Source: CAZWSE01 sp964636575
GTDB taxonomy: Bacteria > Pseudomonadota > Alphaproteobacteria > Rhodobacterales > Rhodobacteraceae
Assembly: GCA_964636575.1 (NCBI GenBank)
Contig: CAZWSE010000144.1
Location: 1-6,238, forward strand
Direction: 5' to 3'
Length of the DNA stretch: 6,238 nucleotides
Part shown: one piece after another, positions 1 to 5,826 of the stretch
Layout of the letters: each line of letters begins with the position of its first letter
How positions within the stretch are numbered: the stretch's first letter is position 1
Program-made: the position numbers and the translations under genes
The notes under the pieces: model-generated
What the model was told of the DNA's origin: nothing
Seen by the model: the letters and a program-made list of their open reading frames with translations, nothing else
The model's database searches: none

Positions 1-1
1 C

Positions 2-691
2 ATGGGTTGGGCGATCATTGGCCTGACGCTGATCATCAAAGCGATCCTGTTCCCGTTGGCCTATAAATCCTACGTCTCTATGGCCAAGATGAAAGAGCTT
101 CAGCCCGAGATGGAAAAGCTGAAAGAGCGCGCTGGCGAAGACAAACAGGCTCTCCAAAAGGGCATGATGGAGCTTTACAAGACCAACAAGGTCAATCCAG
201 CTGCGGGCTGTTTGCCAATCTTATTGCAAATTCCGATCTTCTTTAGCCTCTATAAGGTGATTTTCGTCACTATCGAACTGCGCCAAGCCCCTTGGTTCGG
301 CCCGTTCCGCGACCTGTCTGCCCCTGATCCCACATCCATCTTGAACCTCTTCGGTTTGCTGGGGAATTCAGGACCAGAGCCAGGGACAATCATGGCGCTG
401 ATCTTTATCGGTATTCTGCCGCTTCTCTTGGGCATTTCCATGTGGATGCAGCAAAAGCTGAACCCCGCGCCGACGGATCCGACCCAACAGATGATCTTTG
501 CGTGGATGCCGTGGGTCTTCATGTTCATGCTCGGCAGCTTTGCCAGCGGCTTGGTCGTCTACTGGATCGCGAACAACACGATCACCTTCACGCAGCAGTA
601 TCTGATCATGCGCAGCCAAGGCTACAAACCGGACGTCTTTGGGAACATCAAATCCAGCTTTGCCAGAAAACCGAAACCGGACAGCAAATGA
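2..691 (+). CDS. yidC: Membrane protein insertase YidC, C-terminal part (5' end outside window)
   Basis: This is the conserved YidC/Oxa1/Alb3 core, which inserts and folds proteins in the inner membrane alone or with SecYEG. Only the last 229 residues are visible. Bacterial YidC of this type is usually about 550-600 residues, so the first ATG at position 2 is an internal Met and the large periplasmic domain lies upstream. Seen in order (visible numbering): a membrane segment at about 3-21, a charged cytoplasmic hairpin at about 28-65 (SMAKMKELQPEMEKL, then YKTNKVNPAAGC), a segment at about 70-90 (LPILLQIPIFFSLYKVI), the family motif ELRQAP at 92-97, and further hydrophobic segments at about 129-149 and 165-190. 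The tail is short and basic (ARKPKPDSK). K13 in LIIKAILFPLA sits where E. coli YidC has its hydrophilic-groove arginine. The stop overlaps the next start as ATGA. The family call is very secure. Confidence 0.97.
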   Translation: MGWAIIGLTLIIKAILFPLAYKSYVSMAKMKELQPEMEKLKERAGEDKQALQKGMMELYKTNKVNPAAGCLPILLQIPIFFSLYKVIFVTIELRQAPWFGPFRDLSAPDPTSILNLFGLLGNSGPEPGTIMALIFIGILPLLLGISMWMQQKLNPAPTDPTQQMIFAWMPWVFMFMLGSFASGLVVYWIANNTITFTQQYLIMRSQGYKPDVFGNIKSSFARKPKPDSK

Positions 692-1431
692 CCGGTGAGG
701 TCACAAGCCTTTGGCGGCATCCCATCAAAAGCCATGGTCGCGAAGCCTTAGACGCTGTGACCATGATCGCAGGCAAAACCATGCCTGGCGATCGTGTATG
801 GGCTGTTGCACATGATGCGTCAAAGGCGGATGGCTCGGCTTGGGCCAACTGCGCCAATTTCAGCCGGATCGCAAAAGCCCCAGATTTGATGGCGATCACC
901 GCCCGTCTGGAGGACGAAACTGGCCTGATTACCCTATCGCACCCGCGCCGAGATGATCTGACGTTTGATCCAAGTGGCGACTGTACAGCGTTTCTGTCTT
1001 GGGTTGCGCCCCTTGTGCCGCGTGACCGCGCTCTGCCGGACCGGATTATCTCGGCCCCGGATCGCGGAATGACCGATTCAGATTTTCCATCCGTAACACT
1101 GTGCAATATGGCATCGCATCGGGCTGTGGCGCATCGCTGCGGCTCTGATTTGTCCATCCATCGGTGGCGCGGAAACGTCTGGTTCGACGGCCTACCCGTT
1201 TGGGAAGAGTTCGACTGGATCGGGAAAGAGGTTCAGATAGGTGAGGCCGTTTTCAAACCGATTGAACGCACAGATCGCTGCATTGCGACCACCAGCAACC
1301 CAGACACAGGCAAGCGCGATACAGACATTCTGGCCACCCTCGATGAATGGGGCCATCAGGACTTTTCGGTCCGCGCCGAAGTTGTTCGCGGTGGCCGGAT
1401 CGAACTTGGTGACACGGTGACTGTGCTATGA
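688..1431 (+). CDS. MOSC domain-containing protein
   Basis: A 247-residue protein with an N-terminal MOSC beta-barrel-like start (LWRHPIKS at 8-15) and a C-terminal MOSC domain from about residue 110 to 247. Recognisable parts are RWRGNVWFDGLPVWEE (159-174), then RCIATTSNPDTGKRD (197-211) with the conserved cysteine C198, and GGRIELGDTVTVL at the end. MOSC domains occur in molybdenum cofactor sulfurases and in YcbX/mARC-type proteins, where this cysteine binds the molybdenum. Here there is no PLP-binding NifS-like domain and no ferredoxin domain, so it is a stand-alone MOSC protein, probably a Moco-binding reductase subunit or a carrier; its substrate is unknown. The start at 688 is chosen because it gives an ATGA overlap with the yidC stop and places the usual L..HPIKS motif near the N-terminus. 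The frame stays open upstream to 442, but that stretch is inside yidC. Confidence 0.9.
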   Translation: MTGEVTSLWRHPIKSHGREALDAVTMIAGKTMPGDRVWAVAHDASKADGSAWANCANFSRIAKAPDLMAITARLEDETGLITLSHPRRDDLTFDPSGDCTAFLSWVAPLVPRDRALPDRIISAPDRGMTDSDFPSVTLCNMASHRAVAHRCGSDLSIHRWRGNVWFDGLPVWEEFDWIGKEVQIGEAVFKPIERTDRCIATTSNPDTGKRDTDILATLDEWGHQDFSVRAEVVRGGRIELGDTVTVL

Positions 1432-2081
1432 CCCCGCTTCCGTTTCCCATCGCCGAAGAACCTGACACCGCTACATCGGAACGCGGTCGCATACTGTTTG
1501 CAGGCGAGACAGATTTCCTAAAGGGCGTCGTTGCCATGTCCGGCTTGCCGCCTTCGGACAGGCTTGAAGTATGCTTTGCAGGCCGGTCCAATGTCGGCAA
1601 ATCCACACTGATCAACGCGCTCACAGGGCGCAAGGGGCTGGCACGGGCCTCCAACACACCCGGTCGCACGCAGGAAATCAACTTTTTTACCGTGGCCGAA
1701 GACCACTATCTGGTCGATTTGCCCGGCTACGGCTTTGCCAATGCGCCCATTCCAGTGGTCGAGAAATGGCAAAGGTTGCTCAAGCAATACCTGTCCGGCC
1801 GCCAGAACCTACGCCGCGCTTTTGTGCTTGTGGATATGCGCCATGGCATCAAGCCTGTTGATGAGGAAATCATGAGCCTGCTCGACAGCTCGGCCGTCAC
1901 CTTTCAATGCGTGCTGACCAAGGCGGACAAGCTCAAGCAAATTGACCGCGACAAGGTGCTGGCGCAGGTTCGATCTGCCTTGTCCAAGCACCCCGCAGCC
2001 TTTCCCGAACTGGTTGTCACCAGCAGCGAAAAAGGCGACGGTATCGCCACGTTGCGTTCTATCATCGCGACGCTGACTTAA
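1428..2081 (+). CDS. engB: Ribosome biogenesis GTP-binding protein EngB (YihA/YsxC)
   Basis: A 217-residue TrmE-Era-EngA-EngB-family GTPase needed for late assembly of the 50S ribosomal subunit (established for E. coli YihA and B. subtilis YsxC). All G motifs are visible: G1 P-loop GRSNVGKST at 52-60, the G2 region NTPGRTQ at 76-82, G3 DLPGYG at 97-102, G4 TKAD at 164-167 and G5 around TSSEKGDG at 198-205. GRSNVGKS and the NTPGRT loop are diagnostic for EngB within the superfamily. Length is typical (about 195-220), with a roughly 20-residue N-terminal extension before ILFAGETDF. The ATG at 1428 overlaps the MOSC stop (ATGA), so translation is probably coupled; a weak GGTGA lies upstream. The gene ends with TAA, 26 bases before argB. 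Confidence 0.97.
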   Translation: MTPLPFPIAEEPDTATSERGRILFAGETDFLKGVVAMSGLPPSDRLEVCFAGRSNVGKSTLINALTGRKGLARASNTPGRTQEINFFTVAEDHYLVDLPGYGFANAPIPVVEKWQRLLKQYLSGRQNLRRAFVLVDMRHGIKPVDEEIMSLLDSSAVTFQCVLTKADKLKQIDRDKVLAQVRSALSKHPAAFPELVVTSSEKGDGIATLRSIIATLT

Positions 2082-2095
2082 ATCCCGCCTGTTTG

Positions 2096-2101
2096 AAAGG
2101 G
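2096..2101 (+). promoter_or_regulatory. Ribosome binding site for argB
   Basis: The purine run AAAGGG lies 6 bases before the ATG at 2108. It decides the argB start. The frame could also open at a TTG at 2093, but that codon is immediately upstream of this purine run and would have no binding site of its own. Confidence 0.6.
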
Positions 2102-2107
2102 CGCAAG

Positions 2108-2971
2108 ATGAAGACCCAAGACATGAACCGCGACTGGATTGCCACTGCCTCGACCCTGTCCTCCGCCCTGCCCTATATGCAGCGTTATGCGGGCGCGACT
2201 GTTGTGATCAAGCTCGGCGGTCACGCGATGGGCAGCGACGAAGGTATGGAAATCTTCGCGCGCGATGTGGTGCTGATGCGCCGCGTCGGGATCAATCCTG
2301 TGATCGTTCACGGCGGCGGGCCGATGATCAATGCGATGCTGGAAAAGCTTGATATCAAATCGGATTTCGTGAACGGCAAACGGGTGACCGATGCCGCCAC
2401 CGTCGAGGTCGTAGAAATGGTGCTGTCCGGTTCCGTCAACGCCCGCATCGTGCAAGCCATCAACGCCCAAGGCGGCCGCGCTGTGGGCCTGTCGGGAAAG
2501 GATGACAACCTGATGGTCTGTGATCAGACCGATCCCGAGCTCGGGTTTGTCGGCAGCCCGAATGAGGTGAACGCAAATCTGCTGACCGAACTCGCGCAGA
2601 ACGACATCATCCCTGTGATCGCACCAATTGGTACCGGCCGCTCTGGCGAGACGTTTAACATCAATGGCGACACCGCTGCTGGGGCCATTGCGGGTGGTTT
2701 GAAAGCGGATCGTTTGTTGCTGCTGACGGATGTATCAGGCGTCAAGAACGCAGACGGCACCGTTGTGACCGAACTGACAGCCGCCCAAATCCGCGACATG
2801 ACGGCAAACGGGACAATCGCGGGCGGGATGATCCCAAAGACCGAAACCGCACTTGATGCGCTGGCCGCAGGCGTGCGCGCGGTTGTTATCATCGACGGGC
2901 GTGTGCCCAATGCATGCCTGCTAGAACTGTTTACAGAACATGGCGCCGGGTCTTTGATCCGACCTGACTGA
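2108..2971 (+). CDS. argB: N-acetylglutamate kinase (acetylglutamate kinase)
   Basis: A 287-residue amino acid kinase that phosphorylates N-acetyl-L-glutamate with ATP, the second step of arginine synthesis, in the cytoplasm. Seen: VVIKLGGHAM at 32-41 with the phosphate-binding lysine K35 and glycine turn, HGGGP at 68-72, VNGKRVTD at 88-95 with the substrate-binding arginine R92, LSGKDDNL at 128-135, NINGDTAAGAIAGGLKADR at 184-202, LLTDVSGV at 205-212, and GGMIPK at 239-244 with the second catalytic lysine K244. Before the kinase fold lies a helix of about 25 residues containing LSSALPYMQRYAG. In the Pseudomonas and Thermotoga enzymes such a helix builds the arginine-inhibited hexamer; E. coli ArgB (258 residues) lacks it. 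Feedback inhibition by arginine is therefore likely, by inference. The ATG at 2108 is preferred to the upstream TTG at 2093 because of ribosome binding site placement. Confidence 0.97.
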   Translation: MKTQDMNRDWIATASTLSSALPYMQRYAGATVVIKLGGHAMGSDEGMEIFARDVVLMRRVGINPVIVHGGGPMINAMLEKLDIKSDFVNGKRVTDAATVEVVEMVLSGSVNARIVQAINAQGGRAVGLSGKDDNLMVCDQTDPELGFVGSPNEVNANLLTELAQNDIIPVIAPIGTGRSGETFNINGDTAAGAIAGGLKADRLLLLTDVSGVKNADGTVVTELTAAQIRDMTANGTIAGGMIPKTETALDALAAGVRAVVIIDGRVPNACLLELFTEHGAGSLIRPD

Positions 2972-3034
2972 CCTACACGCGGATGTGTCTATCTGTCTCT
3001 TGCACGGTTTTGGTTTCGCAATAGGTTACGGCTC

Positions 3035-3829
3035 ATGGAAAACGAAACTTTCATACGGTTTGGCGTGTTTTTAGGGCTTTTTGCCCTGTTTGCGGCGCTA
3101 GAGGCTATGGCCCCGCGCCGTGTCCGTACCCAAAGCCAGACCCGCAGGTGGGTGACCAACTGGGGTATCACCATCGTGAACACTCTGGCCCTGCGCGCTT
3201 TGGCTTTTGGCCTGCCTTTGCTTGCCGTCGGGGCCGCGATCGACGCCTCTGCCAATGGATGGGGGCTGTTCAATCAATTGGGCTGGCCTGTGGGCATTGA
3301 AATCATCCTCGCCATTTTGATTTTCGATTTCGCGATTTGGGCGCAGCACCTGATCACGCACAAAGTTCCGCTGCTCTGGCGCCTGCACCGCGTGCATCAT
3401 GCGGATGTCGATATGGATGTGACCACTGCGATCCGGTTTCATCCTGTCGAGATCGCACTGTCGATGCTCCTCAAGATTGGGCTGGTGTACCTATTGGGGC
3501 CAGCGGCCATTGCGATCATCCTGTTTGAGATTATCCTGAACGGCACAGCTATGTTCAATCATGCCAACATCAGACTACCCTTGGCGCTGGACGCCGTGGT
3601 GCGCCGCGTGTTGGTGACCCCTGATATGCACCGCGTACATCACTCGGTTCATCGGAATGAGCATGACAGCAACTACGGGTTTTCCCTGTCGATTTGGGAT
3701 CAGATGTTTGGGACTTACATTGCCCAACCCGAGGCCGGACACGACGACATGCAAGTCGGTTTGCAATGGCAAGACGACCGTCCGAGCCGTTTCGGGTGGA
3801 GCATCCTTCTCCCCTTTTCCCGCAAGTGA
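3035..3829 (+). CDS. Membrane di-iron hydroxylase, sterol desaturase/fatty acid hydroxylase superfamily
   Basis: A 264-residue integral membrane protein. Hydrophobic segments lie at about 8-25, 44-70, 87-104 and 140-168. The di-iron histidine signature of the superfamily is complete: HLITH at 105-109 (HX3H), HRVHH at 118-122 (HX2HH) and HRVHH at 199-203 (HX2HH), with extra histidines at 136 (RFHP), 176 (FNHANI) and 206. Such enzymes use O2 and an external electron donor to hydroxylate or desaturate lipids, sterols or carotenoids. The substrate cannot be read from the sequence, and sterol itself is unlikely in most bacteria. The closing motif NYGFSLSIWDQMFGTY (213-228) is typical of bacterial members. 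The ATG at 3035 is preceded by only a weak AGG at 3023-3025. The 63-base gap after argB suggests this gene may begin its own transcript. Its stop overlaps the next start as GTGA. Confidence 0.92.
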   Translation: MENETFIRFGVFLGLFALFAALEAMAPRRVRTQSQTRRWVTNWGITIVNTLALRALAFGLPLLAVGAAIDASANGWGLFNQLGWPVGIEIILAILIFDFAIWAQHLITHKVPLLWRLHRVHHADVDMDVTTAIRFHPVEIALSMLLKIGLVYLLGPAAIAIILFEIILNGTAMFNHANIRLPLALDAVVRRVLVTPDMHRVHHSVHRNEHDSNYGFSLSIWDQMFGTYIAQPEAGHDDMQVGLQWQDDRPSRFGWSILLPFSRK

Positions 3830-4479
3830 CCTTTGACGCCCTGCAAACGGCGGCGCAGGCGCGATCATTGACCATACTGGGTGGGTTTCACCCTGTTGAA
3901 GCAGACAACGCTCCGGCGGGCGCTGGGACGATCCTCATGCTCGGTCCGGATGAGCCTGCCTTCTGGCCGCTGTTCACCACGTCACCCGAATACAGTGACG
4001 GCACACCCGATGCGATGGATCGCTGGTCGGCACGGGTCATCGGCGCTTGGGCCGCTGAGATCGGCGCGCAGGCCCTGTTTCCGTTTGGCGGACCGCCGTA
4101 CCAGCCGTTCTTTTCTTGGGCTGTGCGCACAGGGCGCGTCCACGCCTCACCCATCAGGCTGCTGGTCCATGACCATGCTGGATTGATGGTGTCTTTTCGC
4201 GGGGCACTGGCGCTTGAGGATCATATCGATCTGCCGAAAGCGCCGCCGAACCCTTGCGATGCCTGCCGCACGCAGCCTTGCCGCATCGCCTGCCCTGTGG
4301 GGGCTTTTGATGGCGATGGATATGACGTGCCCGCGTGCAAGACCCATATTCTGGGCCCCGATACCAAGGCCTGCATGTCCACCGGATGTGCTGCACGCCG
4401 CGCCTGTCCAATCTCTGAACAGTTTGGTAGGCTCCCTGCGCAATCCGAGTTTCATATGAAGAGTTTCACGAACACATGA
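3826..4479 (+). CDS. Eight-cysteine iron-sulfur protein with QueG-like layout, function unknown
   Basis: A 217-residue protein with a C-terminal ferredoxin-like part. The cysteines are C144, C147, C152 and C156 (CDAC....C...CP), then C171 (VPACKTHI), then C183, C188 and C194 (ACMSTGCAARRACP). Eight cysteines in this order would suit two [4Fe-4S] clusters. The first group departs slightly from the classic CxxCxxCxxxCP because four residues separate C147 and C152. Upstream, HDHAGLMVSFRGAL (115-128) followed by DLPKAPPNPC (135-144) resembles, from memory, the join between the cobalamin-binding domain and the Fe-S domain in QueG. The protein is much shorter than QueG, and tRNA modification activity is not claimed. 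The start is taken as the GTG at 3826, which makes a GTGA overlap with the hydroxylase stop. In-frame ATGs at 3694 and 3766 lie inside that gene. No Shine-Dalgarno sequence is visible, so translation probably relies on coupling. Confidence 0.8.
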   Translation: MTFDALQTAAQARSLTILGGFHPVEADNAPAGAGTILMLGPDEPAFWPLFTTSPEYSDGTPDAMDRWSARVIGAWAAEIGAQALFPFGGPPYQPFFSWAVRTGRVHASPIRLLVHDHAGLMVSFRGALALEDHIDLPKAPPNPCDACRTQPCRIACPVGAFDGDGYDVPACKTHILGPDTKACMSTGCAARRACPISEQFGRLPAQSEFHMKSFTNT

Positions 4480-4985
4480 GTAAAGTCCTGATCCTAATGC
4501 GCCACGCAAAGTCCGGTTGGGACGATCCATTGCAAGAAGACCACGAACGCGGCTTAACCGACCGAGGACGCCGAGGTGCAGCCGAAATCGGCGGATTCTT
4601 GAAAAAGGAACAGCTGCTGCCGGATGAAATCATCAGCTCCGATGCGACCCGCACCAAAGAAACCGTTGAGGGTCTGGGACTGAACGAAGACATCCCGACC
4701 GAATATCGCCGCGATCTTTATCTGGCCAATTCGGATGTGATGCTTGGTGTCTTGAAAAAGGCGACAGCGGGCACTGTCATGATGGTCGGCCATAACCCAG
4801 GCATTGTGGATTTTGCGGACCGTCTGTTGAAGGTCGCGCCGATGCACCCCGATTTTGCACGCTACCCGACTGCGGCAACACTGTTTGTGACCCTAGAGAT
4901 TGAAAACTGGGCTGACCTGAAGTTCGGGGAAGGCACGGCGATGGCCTTTGCAGTGCCAACCAAGGTCAAAGACCAAACCGCCTGA
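4476..4985 (+). CDS. SixA-like histidine phosphatase (phosphoglycerate mutase-like fold)
   Basis: A 169-residue, single-domain cytoplasmic phosphatase of histidine phosphatase branch 1. Visible: LMRHAKSGW at 8-16 with R9 and the nucleophile H10, DHERGLTDRG at 22-31, SSDATRTKET at 54-63 with the phosphate-pocket arginine R59, and VGHNPGI at 104-110 with the second catalytic histidine H106. The RHAKS start and short length match the SixA group, whose E. coli member removes phosphate from phosphohistidine proteins (first reported for the ArcB HPt domain, later for NPr of the nitrogen PTS). No HPt, PTS or kinase gene is in the window, so the target is unknown and a small-molecule phosphoester is also possible. 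The ATG at 4476 overlaps the preceding stop as ATGA. The gene ends just before a hairpin shared with the convergent transporter operon. Confidence 0.88.
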   Translation: MSKVLILMRHAKSGWDDPLQEDHERGLTDRGRRGAAEIGGFLKKEQLLPDEIISSDATRTKETVEGLGLNEDIPTEYRRDLYLANSDVMLGVLKKATAGTVMMVGHNPGIVDFADRLLKVAPMHPDFARYPTAATLFVTLEIENWADLKFGEGTAMAFAVPTKVKDQTA

Positions 4986-4988
4986 ACG

Positions 4989-5023
4989 ACAAAGGGGCCG
5001 ACCGATGTGGCCCGCCCCTTTGT
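4989..5023. terminator. Bidirectional hairpin terminator between convergent genes
   Basis: ACAAAGGGGC (4989-4998) and GCCCCTTTGT (5014-5023) are exact reverse complements and form a 10-bp stem around a 15-base loop. The stem ends in CTTTGT on either strand, giving a short U-rich 3' side in both directions, but no long U tract follows. An alternative shifted pairing of GGGCC (4995-4999) with GGCCC (5009-5013) is possible inside it. It begins 4 bases after the sixA-like stop and ends 21 bases before the transporter ATPase stop, the right place to end both transcripts. Confidence 0.8.
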
Positions 5024-5044
5024 AGCCGTTACGTTCGTTGTAAA

Positions 5045-5812
5045 TCAGTGACCCAGGATCTGGCTTAGGAACAACTGTGTCCGCGGGCTTTGCGGGTTGT
5101 TGAAGAACTCTTCGGGTTCGTTTTGCTCAACAATCTGACCTTCATCCATAAAGATCACACGGTTGGCGACCTGACGGGCAAAGCCCATCTCGTGGGTCAC
5201 ACAGAGCATGGTCATGCCCTCTTCGGCCAGCTCAACCATCGTGTCGAGCACCTCTTTGATCATCTCAGGGTCAAGCGCCGATGTTGGTTCATCGAACAGC
5301 ATGATCCGTGGCTTCATGCACAAGGACCGCGCGATGGCCACACGTTGCTGCTGACCACCGGAAAGCTGGCCGGGGTATTTATCAGCCTGATCGGGGATTT
5401 TCACCTTTTCAAGGTAGTGCATCGCCACTTCTTCGGCTTCCTTCTTGGGCGTTTTACGCACCCAGATCGGGGCCAATGTCAGGTTTTCCAAGATGCTCAG
5501 ATGTGGGAACAGGTTGAAGTGCTGGAAACACATCCCGACCTCTGACCGGATTTTATCGATGTTCTTGACGTCTGAGGACAAGACAGTGCCATCAACCGTG
5601 ATCCGACCTTTCTGGTGCTCTTCCAGCGCGTTGTTGCACCGGATCAGCGTGGATTTACCCGATCCGGATGGACCCGCGATAACGATCCGCTCACCGCGAT
5701 AAACAGTCAGATCAATGTCGCGCAGCACATGGAAGGTACCGTACCATTTGTTCATATTCTCGATCGAGATCGCAACATCGTCTGAGACTTGCAGTTTGGC
5801 TTGTTCATTCAT
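5045..5812 (-). CDS. aapP: Polar amino acid ABC transporter ATP-binding protein (AapP/BztD/GlnQ type)
   Basis: A 255-residue ATPase that powers uptake of polar amino acids through a membrane permease pair. All ABC motifs are intact: Walker A GPSGSGKST at 47-55, Q-loop glutamine Q97 in CFQHFNLFPH, signature LSGGQQQR at 150-157, Walker B IMLFDE at 170-175, D-loop SALD at 178-181, and switch histidine H207 in VTHEMGFA. The variant FQHFNLFPHLS and the ending SPRTQLFLSQIL are typical of the GlnQ/HisP/AapP family. The permease gene lies 12 bases upstream, in the order known from Rhizobium aapJQMP and Rhodobacter bztABCD. The symbol could equally be bztD; the choice between general L-amino acid and glutamate/glutamine/aspartate/asparagine specificity depends on the binding protein outside the window. 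Confidence 0.93.
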   Translation of the reverse strand: MNEQAKLQVSDDVAISIENMNKWYGTFHVLRDIDLTVYRGERIVIAGPSGSGKSTLIRCNNALEEHQKGRITVDGTVLSSDVKNIDKIRSEVGMCFQHFNLFPHLSILENLTLAPIWVRKTPKKEAEEVAMHYLEKVKIPDQADKYPGQLSGGQQQRVAIARSLCMKPRIMLFDEPTSALDPEMIKEVLDTMVELAEEGMTMLCVTHEMGFARQVANRVIFMDEGQIVEQNEPEEFFNNPQSPRTQLFLSQILGH

Positions 5813-5820
5813 GGTAAAAG

Positions 5821-5826
5821 CCCCCT
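5821..5826 (-). promoter_or_regulatory. Ribosome binding site for the transporter ATPase, overlapping the permease stop
   Basis: On the minus strand AGGGGG lies 8 bases before the ATG at 5812. Its first two bases are also the last two of the permease TAG stop (5827-5825). Ribosomes finishing the permease would therefore cover the ATPase start signal, which favours coupled synthesis of the two subunits. Confidence 0.65.

Noticed and set aside
442..687. In-frame N-terminal extension of the MOSC gene by 82 residues
   Set aside because: It lies entirely within yidC in another frame, its translation is low-complexity His/Arg/Asp-rich, and the ATG at 688 gives the expected MOSC N-terminus and an ATGA overlap.
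648..1157. 169-residue open frame on the minus strand opposite the MOSC gene
   Set aside because: Its translation has no recognisable motif, is rich in Arg/Ser, and lies opposite a well-supported gene; it is a by-product of GC-rich codon use.
2524..2910. 128-residue open frame on the minus strand opposite argB
   Set aside because: The translation is Ala/Ser/Pro/Val-rich without domain features, as expected for the complement of a GC-rich gene.
2974..2989. Small hairpin after argB (ACAC...GTGT)
   Set aside because: Only a 4-bp stem with a 6-base loop and no U tract; too weak to call a terminator.
3000..3028. Possible promoter before the hydroxylase (TTGCAC at 3000-3005)
   Set aside because: The -35-like box is acceptable, but 17 bases on there is only AGGTTA, which is not a convincing -10 box. 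A promoter in the 2972-3034 gap is plausible but not supported by the bases.
3694..3825. Upstream in-frame starts (ATG 3694, ATG 3766) for the Fe-S protein
   Set aside because: They fall inside the end of the hydroxylase gene, and the residues they add look like an out-of-frame translation. The GTG at 3826 with its stop/start overlap is more consistent with the neighbouring junctions.
5090..5545. 151-residue plus-strand open frame opposite the transporter ATPase
   Set aside because: It is His/Leu/Phe-rich with no motif and is antisense to an intact ABC ATPase.
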